NCBI GenBank assembly: GCA_048213135.1
Contig: PS015716.1
Span: 1-33,403, forward strand
DNA from: Reclinomonas americana ATCC 50394
Taxonomy: Eukaryota > Jakobida > Jakobea > Jakobida
Direction of reading: 5' to 3'
DNA length: 33,403 bases
This document shows, in pieces, positions 23,001 to 31,043 of the stretch (positions are counted from its first letter, which is position 1; each line of letters starts with the position of its first letter). The notes under the pieces were generated by a model. It worked only from the letters and a program-made list of their open reading frames with translations, was not told the origin of the DNA and made no database searches. The position numbers were made by a program, and so were the translations under genes.

Positions 23001-25634
23001 TGCAGTAATACTCACCAGTTGCAGCTGCCGTCGGTGTTGCAGCTGCCGTGGTTATGGCAGGTGGTCTCCGGCTTGCACTGGCACTGGGCGCCACCAATGC
23101 CCGGCTGGCACTGGCAGTGACCGTACTCGCACGTGCCGTTCGGGTAGTTGCAGGCAATGTCGCTCTGGCACTGCTGGCACACGTCGGAGCACGTCGGGCC
23201 GCACTGGCCGTTGGTGCACTTGTCGCAGTAGGTGCCCGTCCATTGCGAGTTGCTGCGTGGGTGATTGTGTGTGAGAGCACAACTCAACAAGAAAAGTGTG
23301 ATATCGAAGAGAATCACAAACCAGCTGCACGTGCCGTCGGCCTGGCAAGAGCCGTGACCGTTGCAGGTGCCGGCAATGCACTCGCAGCGCGGACCCAGCG
23401 CGCCATTGTCGCAGGCGCACAGCTGAGTATTCTGGTTGCAGTGGCCGTGACCAATGCCGCCGCATTCGGCGTCCGAGTAGCAGACGGCCGGGGTGGGCGG
23501 GGGGACGGGCGGGGAGGGCGGGCAGGCGGTGTCGCAGCGGTCGCCGCACAGGCCGTTCTGCGGGAGGAGAAGGGGAAGAGAGGGGAAGGGATAAAGGGCA
23601 AGGTGAGGGATCGGGGAGAGGGAAGAAGGGGGGTATGGGGGAGGAAGGAGGAGGAGAGGGAGAAGGGATGCGGTGGGGAGAGGTCACGAGGGAGAGAGTG
23701 AGAATGAGAGATAATGCCGGAAGCGGAAAACGGAAGGGAGAACATAGAGATGACTAAATACACACAAGACAACACGAGTGGGAGCGGATGCCAGTGCAGA
23801 CGCTCCTCGACGATGTGAGCAAGGCAACCAGAGCACAAACAGAGGACAATGACATGCAAGACTGAGATCCCTGGAAACGCAACGACGCAGAGCTCGCAGA
23901 ACTCGCCAGTGTACTGGTTGGCAAAGCTGCAGTGAACAAGCACATCAGGTGAGCCACGAAGTCATTCAGTGACTCATTCGCGCAGAGGGACGCAACCAGT
24001 TGCAAGTGCCATCCGAGTTGCACGTGCCGTGACCGTGGCAGGTCTCGACGGGGCGGCACTCGCATCGCTGGCCACCGATTCCGGGCTCGCACTGGCACTC
24101 GCCGGTGGACACGTTGCAGTGACCGTTGGGAGTGTTGCAGTCGGAGTCGAGGCTGCAGTGGAAGCCTGGCGGCGGTGGCGGTGGTGGCGGCGGCGGAGGC
24201 GGGGGCGGGGGAGGCGGGGGAGCAGTGCTGGTTTGGCAGTCGGCGCCGGTCCAGCCGTCCTGAGAAAGAGGACAAGGAGGGTGAGAAAGAGGGAGAGGGA
24301 GAGGGAGAGGGAGAGGGAGGGAGGGAGGGGGGAAGGACAGAAGATCCTTGCGTCTCTCTCTGCAGTCCAGAAAGTGCGCATTGTGACGCGGAGAGTGCAT
24401 TGCTCAAAGAATGGCAACAAATATAGCATTTCACTGTGCAAGCCGTGTCTTCCCTGCCACAGGAGAGTCTGGAGAAAGACATTGCAATACAGGGCACCAG
24501 TAATTCCTGTCCAGTGAACCAGACTGCACACACTTTGCTTCTCTTCAGACAAAAAGTCTCAAGGAATCGTCTCATCCCTCTCCATCCATCTCTCTTCCCA
24601 CTCAAACTCCCATCCTCCCAGTCCTTTTTAAGCTCCACATCTCACACCCTTTGTTTCTGTTGGATACAGGTCTCCAGTCCGAAGGAATCACCTCGCCCTC
24701 TCCATCCATCTCTCTTCCCCTACTCATCCTCGCTCTTGCCCCTCCCCCTCATGCACCCCTGTCTGCACCACCGTGCCCGCCATGATCCCTCCCTCCCTCC
24801 CTCTCCCTTTCTTTCAGACGATTCTGCAATTCGGCACGCCTTGGGGGATCGAACACGCACGCACCTTGCAAGCGCACTCGGCGTTTCCGTTGCTCAGCAG
24901 ACCACCGGTGAAGCGACCATTGCCGCTGCAGTGGTTGCTGACGCACTTGTACGTCACCTCGAGGTACTTGTAGATTCCCGAGCACTGCGAACAAAATAAG
25001 GTGATTGCATGAGACATACAGGCAAATATCAGCAGAAAAAAAGAAGAAAAGGAATCTGCCTGCACTCACCGACTGCAGGTTGACCTGACCGGGCTCGCCA
25101 AGGTTATCAATCGACGGCTCAACGACGCACGTGGAGATGGGACCGGACACGGGGTGGCACGTCGACTGCAACTGCGAAATCAACGTCGTTCCAGCGCCCA
25201 TGCACAACGTCGTGGTCGACAGATTGGCAAAGGAGCCCGTAGGCGACGCGCATACAGTGGCTATCAATCACAAGAGAATCAGACAATGAGCGTGCATGCA
25301 TGTGAAAGGTATCATGCATAATCACTCAACTTTCACGACGACCCCAGAAGGCATTGCTGATGAGAATGTACGTCTGAGGCGCACAGGTAATGTTGGCGAG
25401 GCCGCTGGTGGCGCCGGCATCGACTTGACACGTTTGCTGAAAGTTGTCGTCTGCGCACAAAAAAAAAACGTAACGGTCAGATTTTTCGGGCGCGCCAAAA
25501 AATCGCACAGATGCGAACTCCTGTCACACTCTCCTCTCTCTTTTGTGTGTATGTCTGACGCAACTCGCATGCACCGCGGCAACGCAGCAGCACAGCAGCG
25601 CAACGAGGAGGAGGAGGAGAGCAGAGGTGCGCAT
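12909..25634 (-). CDS. Giant secreted EGF-repeat/SUEL-lectin protein, 43 exons, 2391 aa
   Basis: Forty-three exons add up to 7176 coding bases with every junction in phase, giving 2391 residues from ATG 25634 to TGA at 12909. The order is signal peptide, SUEL-type lectin domain, about 45 EGF-like domains in three blocks, and a Cys-containing C-terminal domain resembling a second SUEL fold. No transmembrane segment is seen after the signal peptide, so the product should be secreted or placed in extracellular matrix. EGF arrays form rod-like structures and SUEL domains bind galactose or rhamnose in characterised relatives, so adhesion or matrix is the natural guess, but this is inference. Cysteine spacing (C.GHGTC..DGTC.C....WTG..CE.C) is of the tenascin/integrin EGF kind without calcium-binding consensus. 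Sub-regions and exon coordinates are given in the next entries. Individual splice sites were chosen by frame, so a few may be off by some bases. Confidence 0.88.
13148..13814 (-). other. EGF protein: last EGF domains and SUEL-like C-terminal domain (exons 41-42)
   Basis: Exon 41 (13814-13713) ends the EGF that begins VTCNGHGTC. Exon 42 (13649-13148) starts MACTKHCVSDG, holds one more EGF-like turn, then a domain of about 110 residues: LSVTCGHASFNLNQC, SSISVLHATFASG, CDIPIVSEGDRCQLNAAAVV, ending AALEILYTC. The pattern ITC..., I.V..A.F, internal Cys pairs and a final LE(I/V).Y.C parallels the N-terminal SUEL domain (ANITC, ILISNAFWGR, KYLEVTYKC). The central C.G...C motif and YGR are weaker, so homology is suggested, not shown. 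Confidence 0.6.
13713..16041 (-). other. EGF protein: compact EGF block with few introns (exons 37-41)
   Basis: Exons 37 (16041-15884), 38 (15809-15511), 39 (15446-14948), 40 (14877-14549) and 41 (13814-13713) encode about 13 consecutive EGF-like domains of the form C.NNG.C..DGSC.CDPGFGG..C.C. They have no polyproline linkers and no micro-exons. Exon 39 alone carries parts of five domains. Introns here have phases 2, 1, 2, 1, 1, unlike the strict 0/2 alternation of the cassette array. This block therefore has a separate duplication history. Confidence 0.85.
14070..14253. repeat. (GA)n and (CT)n runs in EGF intron 40
   Basis: A GA run at about 14070-14098 and a CT run at about 14229-14253 lie inside the 734-base intron 40 (14548-13815). 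The paired GA and CT tracts could form a long imperfect hairpin. No coding exon was found in this intron. Confidence 0.7.
19835..20050. repeat. GGGAGA minisatellite in EGF intron 18
   Basis: Six-base GGGAGA units (with GGGGGA variants), then GAGACG units, fill this part of the 663-base intron 18 (20469-19807). On the transcribed strand it is a long pyrimidine tract upstream of exon 19. No exon is visible in the remainder of the intron. Confidence 0.85.
22016..22200. repeat. Purine-rich GGGAAAGGGAGG repeat in EGF intron 10
   Basis: Units of about 20-26 bases of the form GGGAAAGGGAGGTGGAGA recur four to five times in intron 10 (22581-22007), again pyrimidine-rich in the transcript just upstream of exon 11. 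Confidence 0.7.
24865..25634 (-). other. EGF protein: signal peptide and SUEL lectin domain (exons 1-4)
   Basis: Exon 1 (25634-25565) encodes MRTSALLLLLVALLCCCVAA then VHA, a textbook signal peptide with a predicted cut after VHA. Exons 2 (25450-25337) and 3 (25260-25070) and the start of exon 4 (24984-24865) encode a domain of about 100 residues. It contains ANITC, YILISNAFWGRPTVC, a Cys-rich middle and CSGIYKYLEVTYKC. SUEL/Gal-lectin domains have the same order: a first Cys in a strand, A.YGR, and a closing C.G.YKYLEV.Y.C. Here Tyr of YGR is Trp. The rest of exon 4 begins the first EGF (NHCSGNGRF...AECACK), completed in exon 5 (DGWTGADC). Confidence 0.8.
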
Positions 25635-26795
25635 GTTCAGTTGCGTCCTCTGTTGTCACTCTCTCTCTCTCTCTTTCTCTTTCTTGTGTGGAGAGTGAAG
25701 AGTTGCTTGTCTCTCTCACACACACGTACTCACACACAGAGTGCGAGGGAGAAGGGGGGATGGAAGGGAGGAGTGTGTTGCAGAGGGTATCAACACACAC
25801 TCACACAGGAGTTGGGCACACACGCACACACGCACACGCAGAGAGTGAGTGCAGTGAGTGGTGCTTAGTGAGAGGGGGGAATGTGAAGAGAGAGTGCGGG
25901 GTTGGTGTGCGCTCTCTCGCTTCCCGTGTGTGAGTTTGATTGTTTGATGCGATGAAAATACAGCACTTGGTTGGGCGCGAAATTGTGGTGTGCACAATGG
26001 AGGAGTGACGATTCGCGTGTTTGTGTGCGACTGTGCGCGATGCAGTAGAGCGTGTGGTGGAGGTGGAGGTGGAGGTGGTGCAGCGTGTGTGGGGCGAGAG
26101 AGGGAGAGTGGGGAAGATTGGGGGGAAAACACGATTCGAACACGCGACCACTCGCTCACGCACCAATTCGCTGCATGAAAGAGGACGCATGTGTGGTGGG
26201 TAAGTGGGTGGGAAAGAGGAGGAGATCATGTGGCAGTTTCGGTGTGAGCGTGCTGCAACGGCCATGACATGCATGTCGTGACCATGCATGCATGCACCGC
26301 GGACTCTGGGTGTCCGTGTTCGAGTTTTGCAGCTTCCTAACGGTCGGAACTGCAAGCACGGATGCACAGTTCCATCGCAAGTTCAAGAGAAACCCTAGAA
26401 TGGGCTTTCGAGAACGACCGCAGCGGTTTCTGTACGTTTTCCGATCGATGAATGCAAGTGCGCTTGCGCAGCCACAGCGGCTCCGCTTGTCCGCGAACAC
26501 AAATGACAGCCAGCTTGAAAACACTCGAAATCTTGAGCACTAATGGCTCCGATGGCGTCGACATGGAAGAGAGATAACCGCGATCGGTTGCATGCGCAAC
26601 GAATTGGTCGGAGCATTCCTGCATCCTTCCGTAATTGCGCATGCCTCTTGTTGTCTGGAGGGCATTATTTGTTGCAGCACGCTGCTATCGGCAAGCAACA
26701 GGATGAGAAAAGAACGAGGAATACACCTCTGGACAGCTGATTACGAAATGAGAAATCGGATTCGAAAAAATGGATCGCGACCAACAAATCGCTAG
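25635..26795. other. Spacer upstream of the EGF gene
   Basis: No supported gene. It contains GT/CA-rich and GAGA/CTCT tracts (25640-25830), a GGAGGT run (about 26056-26078) and a palindromic ATGCATGC cluster (26262-26296). The proximal part presumably holds the EGF promoter. Frames on either strand are short and without recognisable protein character. Confidence 0.5.
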
Positions 26796-27770
26796 TTACC
26801 GATTGGTATACTTAGGTTTCCAGAGTGAGACGACCAGGAGCCACTTCAATGTCCTTTCAGTTGTCCTGTTCGTTTTCACTCTTCTTTTGCTCTTGGAGAG
26901 CAAGTTGGAGAGGCGGTACAGGGTAATTGTTTCGACGCGAGAGCGGTACAGTTGGGTGAAACGGACCTGCACGTGATGCACAAGTTGGCAAGTGAGCTTT
27001 CTCTCATCTCCTCCTCCCCCTGTCGACTTGCCTTCACGTTCTTGGCCACGCCCTCGAAAGCCTCGTCGAGCATGCCACGCACCGTCTTTTGGTAGGTCTG
27101 CACGGTGACTACGTCGTGTTCGGAGATGGCGGAGGGTGAGGAGGCGGCAGCGATGGTGGCCACGGCTTTGGGGGGTGGGAGGAGGGCCTCGCAGAACTCC
27201 TGTGCACAGGGAAAGGGTGATGAGGGGAACGGTGGAGGGGGGGTGGAGATGAGGGGGAAAAGGTAGAGGGGGGAAGGGAAATCAAGAGAAGGAAGATAGA
27301 GACGAGGAAGGAGAAGAATAATGGACTCTCTNNNNNNNNNNNNNNNNNNNNNNNNNNNNNNNNNNNNNNNNNNNNNNNNNNNNNNNNNNNNNNNNNNNNN
27401 NNNNNNNNNNNNNNNNNNNNNNNNNNNNNNNNNNNNNNNNNNNNNNNNNNNNNNNNNNNNNNNNNNNNNNNNNNNNNNNNNNNNNNNNNNNNNNNNNNNN
27501 NNNNNNNNNNNNNNNNNNNNNNNNNNNNNNNNNNNNNNNNNNNNNNNNNNNNNNNNNNNNNNNNNNNNNNNNNNNNNNNNNNNNNNNNNNNNNNNNNNNN
27601 NNNNNNNNNNNNNNNNNNNNNNNNNNNNNNNNNNNNNNNNNNNNNNNNNNNNNNNNNNNNNNNNNNNNNNNNNNNNNNNNNNNNNNNNNNNNNNNNNNNN
27701 NNNNNNNNNCAGCGTTACTCACCCGCACAGCCACATCAAAGCCGTACTCCGACCGCTCAAGCGCCGCCAT
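26796..27770 (-). CDS. Unrecognised helical protein, interrupted by assembly gap
   Basis: The first exon 27770-27723 encodes MAALERSEYGFDVAVR and ends at donor GTGAGTAAC. The N run removes what follows. Exon 27199-27038 reads EFCEALLPPPKA, an Ala/Ser linker, then the helix VQTYQKTVRGMLDEAFEGVA and KN, ending at GTGAAG (a GC donor six bases later is an alternative). Exon 26966-26796 reads VRFTQLYRSRVETITLYRLS, NLLSKSKRRV, and a basic tail to a stop. The last part may be over-extended. The paired amphipathic helices resemble rod-like tethering or vesicle-complex subunits, but no family is named. The start codon lies 62 bases after the stop of the PPR gene on the same strand. Confidence 0.55.
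27332..27709. other. Assembly gap (378 N)
   Basis: Unresolved bases inside the helical-protein gene, between its first exon (27723) and the exon at 27199. The left edge is purine-rich low-complexity DNA. Confidence 1.
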
Positions 27771-27828
27771 GTGAAATCCGATGATGAGTCATGCAGGACC
27801 GCGCGCGCGACCGCAAGCGACGTCGTCT

Positions 27829-27834
27829 TTTATT
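27829..27834 (-). terminator. AATAAA overlapping the PPR stop codon
   Basis: On the minus strand the PPR gene ends TCATAATAAAAG. The TAA stop (27835-27833) shares two bases with an AATAAA hexamer. If used, cleavage would fall within the 62-base gap before the next ATG, giving a very short 3' UTR. Confidence 0.5.
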
Positions 27835-30042
27835 ATGAAGGCTTGCGAGGAGTCGCTGTTGCTGTTGCTGATGTACATTGACGGTACAGTGCGGCTGCGC
27901 GGCTGTTGGGCTCGGCCAGACCTTTGATCTCCATTTCACGCCACAGAATGGCCGCACGACTGTGTTTTTCCTTTCCTTCAACATTCATCTCTTCGGCAAG
28001 CAAGGGCGATGCAGTAGCACGAACCTGGCATCCGGGGGCGACTGCTGTGTGCACGCATGCAGCAGGCCGACATAATGCGCCGTGGAAATCGGCAGACCGT
28101 CACGCTTCAGCATCGAGAACACCTGCGGCAAGTGACACAGGTCAAACTCTCCGGCACTGCGATGCGAGATCCGCAGCGCAGCGACGCACCTGGTGAGCGT
28201 CATCGACGCGCTGCGCACTGCACAGATGCTGCAGGGCGGTCTCGTACACGCTAATGTGGATCGTACCGGTGCAGTATTTGCCCCGTGTCGCCCGGTATCT
28301 CTGCAAAAATGGTACAAGTGCGCCGGCATCGACCCGTGCCATGGCCACCACGGCACGCATCAGCACAAACGTGTTGACGCGCACGTGCAGCCTCTTCATG
28401 TCGACAAAGAGCAGGCGTTCGATCCGCTGTGCGACGGTCTCTCCCTGGTTGGTGAGAATGGCGGCGGGTACGACAGAGGCTGCGCCGAGAGCCTGCACGA
28501 GTGCAGCGGGTGTGTTGGGCGACGGAGCCGACTGCGACTGTGCGGACGGAGAGGCCACACTGGCGTCCCATATGCGAAACGCCTCGCACAGAAGCTCGCG
28601 CTCTTGATCTGCGGCGGAGACTCGTTTCAGTGTCGCTGGCGATTGCACGGTTGCCGCAGAGGGTGCACTCACCGGCAGCCTGTGCCGCCCGCGCCCGCGC
28701 GGCATTGTCGACCAACATGACCAGCAGCTCATGCAGCGTCTGCTCGTCGGGTCGCAGGTGCTGATGCGTCAGCATGACTCGGTAGGCCCGTCGCGCGTCG
28801 TCCACCAAGCCGTTCTTGCCGAGGCCCCAGATCATAGCATCAAAAACGGGGCTCGTGGTGCGCACTCCACGCTGGCGCATGTTCTCGAGCAGCAGCCACG
28901 CTCGTTGCGGCTCCCCATGCGTGCACACGCACCGTATGGCGTAGGAATAGGCTCGGGGTGAGAGCGGCCTGGACGACTCGTAGCAGAGTTGCTCCACCGC
29001 CGCCCAGTCGTCGAGTTTCCCGTACGCCACCTGCACCGTCTCCACCAGCGCCACGCTGCTCTCTGTGTGTTCACGCGCACATCGTCACGCTCTCCCCCTT
29101 TCTCTCTCCCTTACACACGAGTCAACAACAGCAACATGCCTGTTCGCTTCTCCGCCGGCATCTCCAACCACCTCTCCACGACCCGCTGCGGCTGGCCGTG
29201 CTTGGCCAGCACCTTGAGCAGAATCGTCAATTCGTACTCACCGACGCCAATCGCCGCTGCCGCATCGCTGTACACGCGCTCCGCCACCGCCACCACTTGC
29301 TCCATGCTCAGTGGCGCCTCCGCTTGGTAGCACTCCACGGCCACGGCCACCGACTGATTGAATGGTGCTCCGTCGGCCGCGGCCGTCGATGCCCACGCCT
29401 CCGGCGTGTTCTTGCGCACCTGCTGTGCCCACACAGCGCTATCAAACGACAGACAGGCGTTCAACACAGCGGCGTACACGCGTCGCGAGAGCGGTGACTG
29501 CGCCTCGCGATCGCGCATCGTCTCGTACAGCGACACAACCTGCAGCGGGAAGTCAGGCGACAAAAGCAATGCACGCAGCGTCGTCCTTTGTTCCCAACCT
29601 GATGCAATCGCTCATGCCGCCCCAACCACAGCAGAAGCAGCGCCACACGCTCCTGTGGCAACTTGCGTGTCGGCACCTCACTCACAGGCCGATGCAGCAG
29701 CGTCGTGAGCTGCAGGATCGCTGCGCCAAGCAGAACACGCAATGAGCACAACACACAAGTGCATCGTCCTCTTCCCCTCGCACCTGGCACGACCTGTCTC
29801 GCCGCCACATTCTCCGCAAACACGCGGATCAACTCGCCACCAGGGCGACGATCGTTGACAGCCGCCGCCGTCTGCGCATCGACACGCAAGCCGACCAAGT
29901 ATCGCGTTTGCTCTGCGCACTTGTAAGAGAGCAAGAAGAAGAAGAAGAGGAGGGAGAGAGAGAAGGACGCACTGCTCTGCAATCGCTGCAGGGTCTCTCG
30001 CGTGGCCGAGCGGAAGCCGATCGCCGCCTTTCGCAGCAACAT
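27833..30042 (-). CDS. Pentatricopeptide repeat (PPR) protein, probably mitochondrial (591 aa)
   Basis: Eight exons join in frame: 30042-29973, 29912-29784, 29720-29599, 29539-29119, 29062-28673, 28608-28190, 28122-28025 and 27959-27833. The N-terminus MLLRKAAIGFRSATRETLQR is rich in Arg, Ser and Leu with no acid before residue 16, fitting a mitochondrial presequence. PPR units (35-residue helix pairs) are clear in exon 5, for example LSPRAYSYAIRCVCTHGEPQ followed by RAWLLLENMRQRGV and SPVFDAMIWGLGKNGLVDDA. Others occur in exon 4 (RRVYAAVLNACLS) and in the last three exons (YETALQHLCSAQRVDDAHQ, VFSMLKRDGLPISTAHYVGL, ILWREMEIKGLAEPN). PPR proteins bind organelle RNA and act in its processing or translation. 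The exact target is unknown. It is transcribed divergently from NDUFA5. Confidence 0.82.
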
Positions 30043-30153
30043 CGAGCAAGCGATCACAGACTGACAGACAATCACTCGCGCGCGCGATCGTCCTCTCTTT
30101 GTTTCGCTTGTCTCTCTCTGTCTCTGTGTGTGCGCGCATCCCACAAGCAAAGC
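30043..30153. promoter_or_regulatory. Bidirectional promoter between PPR protein and NDUFA5
   Basis: Only 111 bases separate the two start codons. The interval contains a CGCGCGCGATCG stretch and a (TC)n/(TG)n run but no TATA box. Both products are expected in mitochondria, so shared control would make sense; that is inference. Confidence 0.55.
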
Positions 30154-30916
30154 ATGTCACTTCTGCATCGACTGGCCTGCCGGCTGAACCTGGCAAGTGG
30201 AGCGGCCCCGGTGACAAGATGGGCATTGTGTGGTGCCAGATCACCAGCACTGATGACGATGAGCAGCTTGGCGGCGCCGACACCGGGCGAGGATCTGCTC
30301 ACCAAGTCGAGCACGGGTCTCACGTTGCGTGTGGAATGCATACAGTGAAGGAGAGGACTGTGTGAGAGAGAGATGTGATTGAGATGCATGCATGTGTGCA
30401 CGTGTGTGTGCGTTGAATGCACGCTCGCTCGTGTGTGTGTGTGTATGCGATGAGTGCCTTGTGTGTGCTGACTGTGCTTGCGTGTGCGTGTGTGCTTGTG
30501 TGTGTGTCGTGCGCGCGACATTTCCACTTCACAGTGGTCTGCCAGCGCTGAGCTTTGAGGAGGCGCGCTCGCAGCTGGAGGGCGCATACAAGCGCATTTT
30601 GAGCGAGGTGGCAGCCAAGGTGCCGGCAGAGGCCGACTATCGAAAGAACGTCGAGGCAGTGACCAATGTGAGTGATCACTCGTGCGCTTCCTCTCTCTGC
30701 GTTGCTCAACGTGTGTGCGTGTGTGTGTGTGTGCAGTTCCGGTTGAATGTGCTGCGCTCAAGCTCTGACCCGGCGGTGATTGAGGGCAAGATTGATTGCG
30801 GACAGCTGGAGGAGTTGCTGGTGCAGGCAAAGGAGGAGCTGGCGCTCATCGATGTGGTGGCCAGCGACAGAGCGTGGGAGGGCTCCAGCGGTGTCACTGT
30901 GGAGCACAAGGAGTGA
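30154..30916 (+). CDS. NDUFA5: NADH dehydrogenase (complex I) 1 alpha subcomplex subunit 5
   Basis: Three exons join in frame to 158 residues: 30154-30328, 30546-30667 and 30737-30916. The N-terminus MSLLHRLACRLNLASGAAPV is Arg-rich and without acids, as expected for a mitochondrial presequence. The family core follows: KSSTGLTL, EGAYKRILSEVAAKVPAEAD, YRKNVEAVTN (family pattern LY.KIL...IP..A.YR...E.IT), then CGQLEELLVQAKEELALIDV (family G.LEE.I.QA..EL.L) and a final W. NDUFA5 is an accessory subunit of the complex I peripheral arm on the matrix side. Animal forms are near 116 residues, so the extra length is the N-terminal extension. Exon 1 ends at donor GTGTGG. The matching acceptor CCAG (30545) was chosen because the nearer CACAG breaks the frame; this junction is the least sure. 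The second intron is GT-rich. Confidence 0.9.
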
Positions 30917-31043
30917 GGATGGCTCACTGCGGGAGGGACGGAGTGGCGTGCCCGCTGCGTTCCCTGATCATCCCGGTTGTCGTGCAATGCAACCGAGCAC
31001 AATGCTGTTGATTGATGTTGTTGCTGCTCTTCACTGCAACGGG

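Larger units (their letters stand above)
16121..24259 (-). other. EGF protein: cassette array, exons 5-36
   Basis: Long exons: 5 24259-23997, 7 23557-23322, 8 23252-23016, 10 22842-22582, 11 22006-21786, 13 21618-21368, 15 21190-20994, 17 20814-20579, 19 19806-19571, 21 19388-19138, 23 18958-18738, 25 18560-18313, 27 18140-17920, 29 17738-17500, 31 17312-17083, 33 16888-16662, 35 16477-16227. Micro-exons (40 or 43 nt): 6 23926-23884, 9 22953-22914, 12 21730-21691, 14 21297-21258, 16 20923-20884, 18 20512-20470, 20 19505-19463, 22 19057-19015, 24 18672-18630, 26 18252-18210, 28 17857-17818, 30 17429-17387, 32 16998-16956, 34 16592-16550, 36 16160-16121. Most long exons read NGLCG..C...C, a Pro-rich linker, DCNGQSNGQC, CQCNPGIGG, CRPVETCNGHGTCN. 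Each micro-exon supplies the last part of that EGF, for example FPQWWTGAYCENCV. The phase-2 intron falls inside the fourth Cys codon (TG/C). Confidence 0.88.

Noticed and set aside
13144-25500. Many plus-strand and out-of-frame minus-strand Cys/Arg/Ala-rich frames
   Set aside because: They are shadows of the EGF exons, whose own frame has regular EGF cysteine spacing and matching splice phases.
26100-26175. tRNA-like TTCGAAT loop on the minus strand
   Set aside because: The flanking bases do not form a T-arm with paired G/C stem, no acceptor stem or anticodon arm could be drawn, and the A-box-like part is poor.
26292-26543. 83-codon plus-strand frame in the EGF upstream spacer
   Set aside because: No recognisable motif, no supporting splice or polyadenylation signals, and length within chance expectation.
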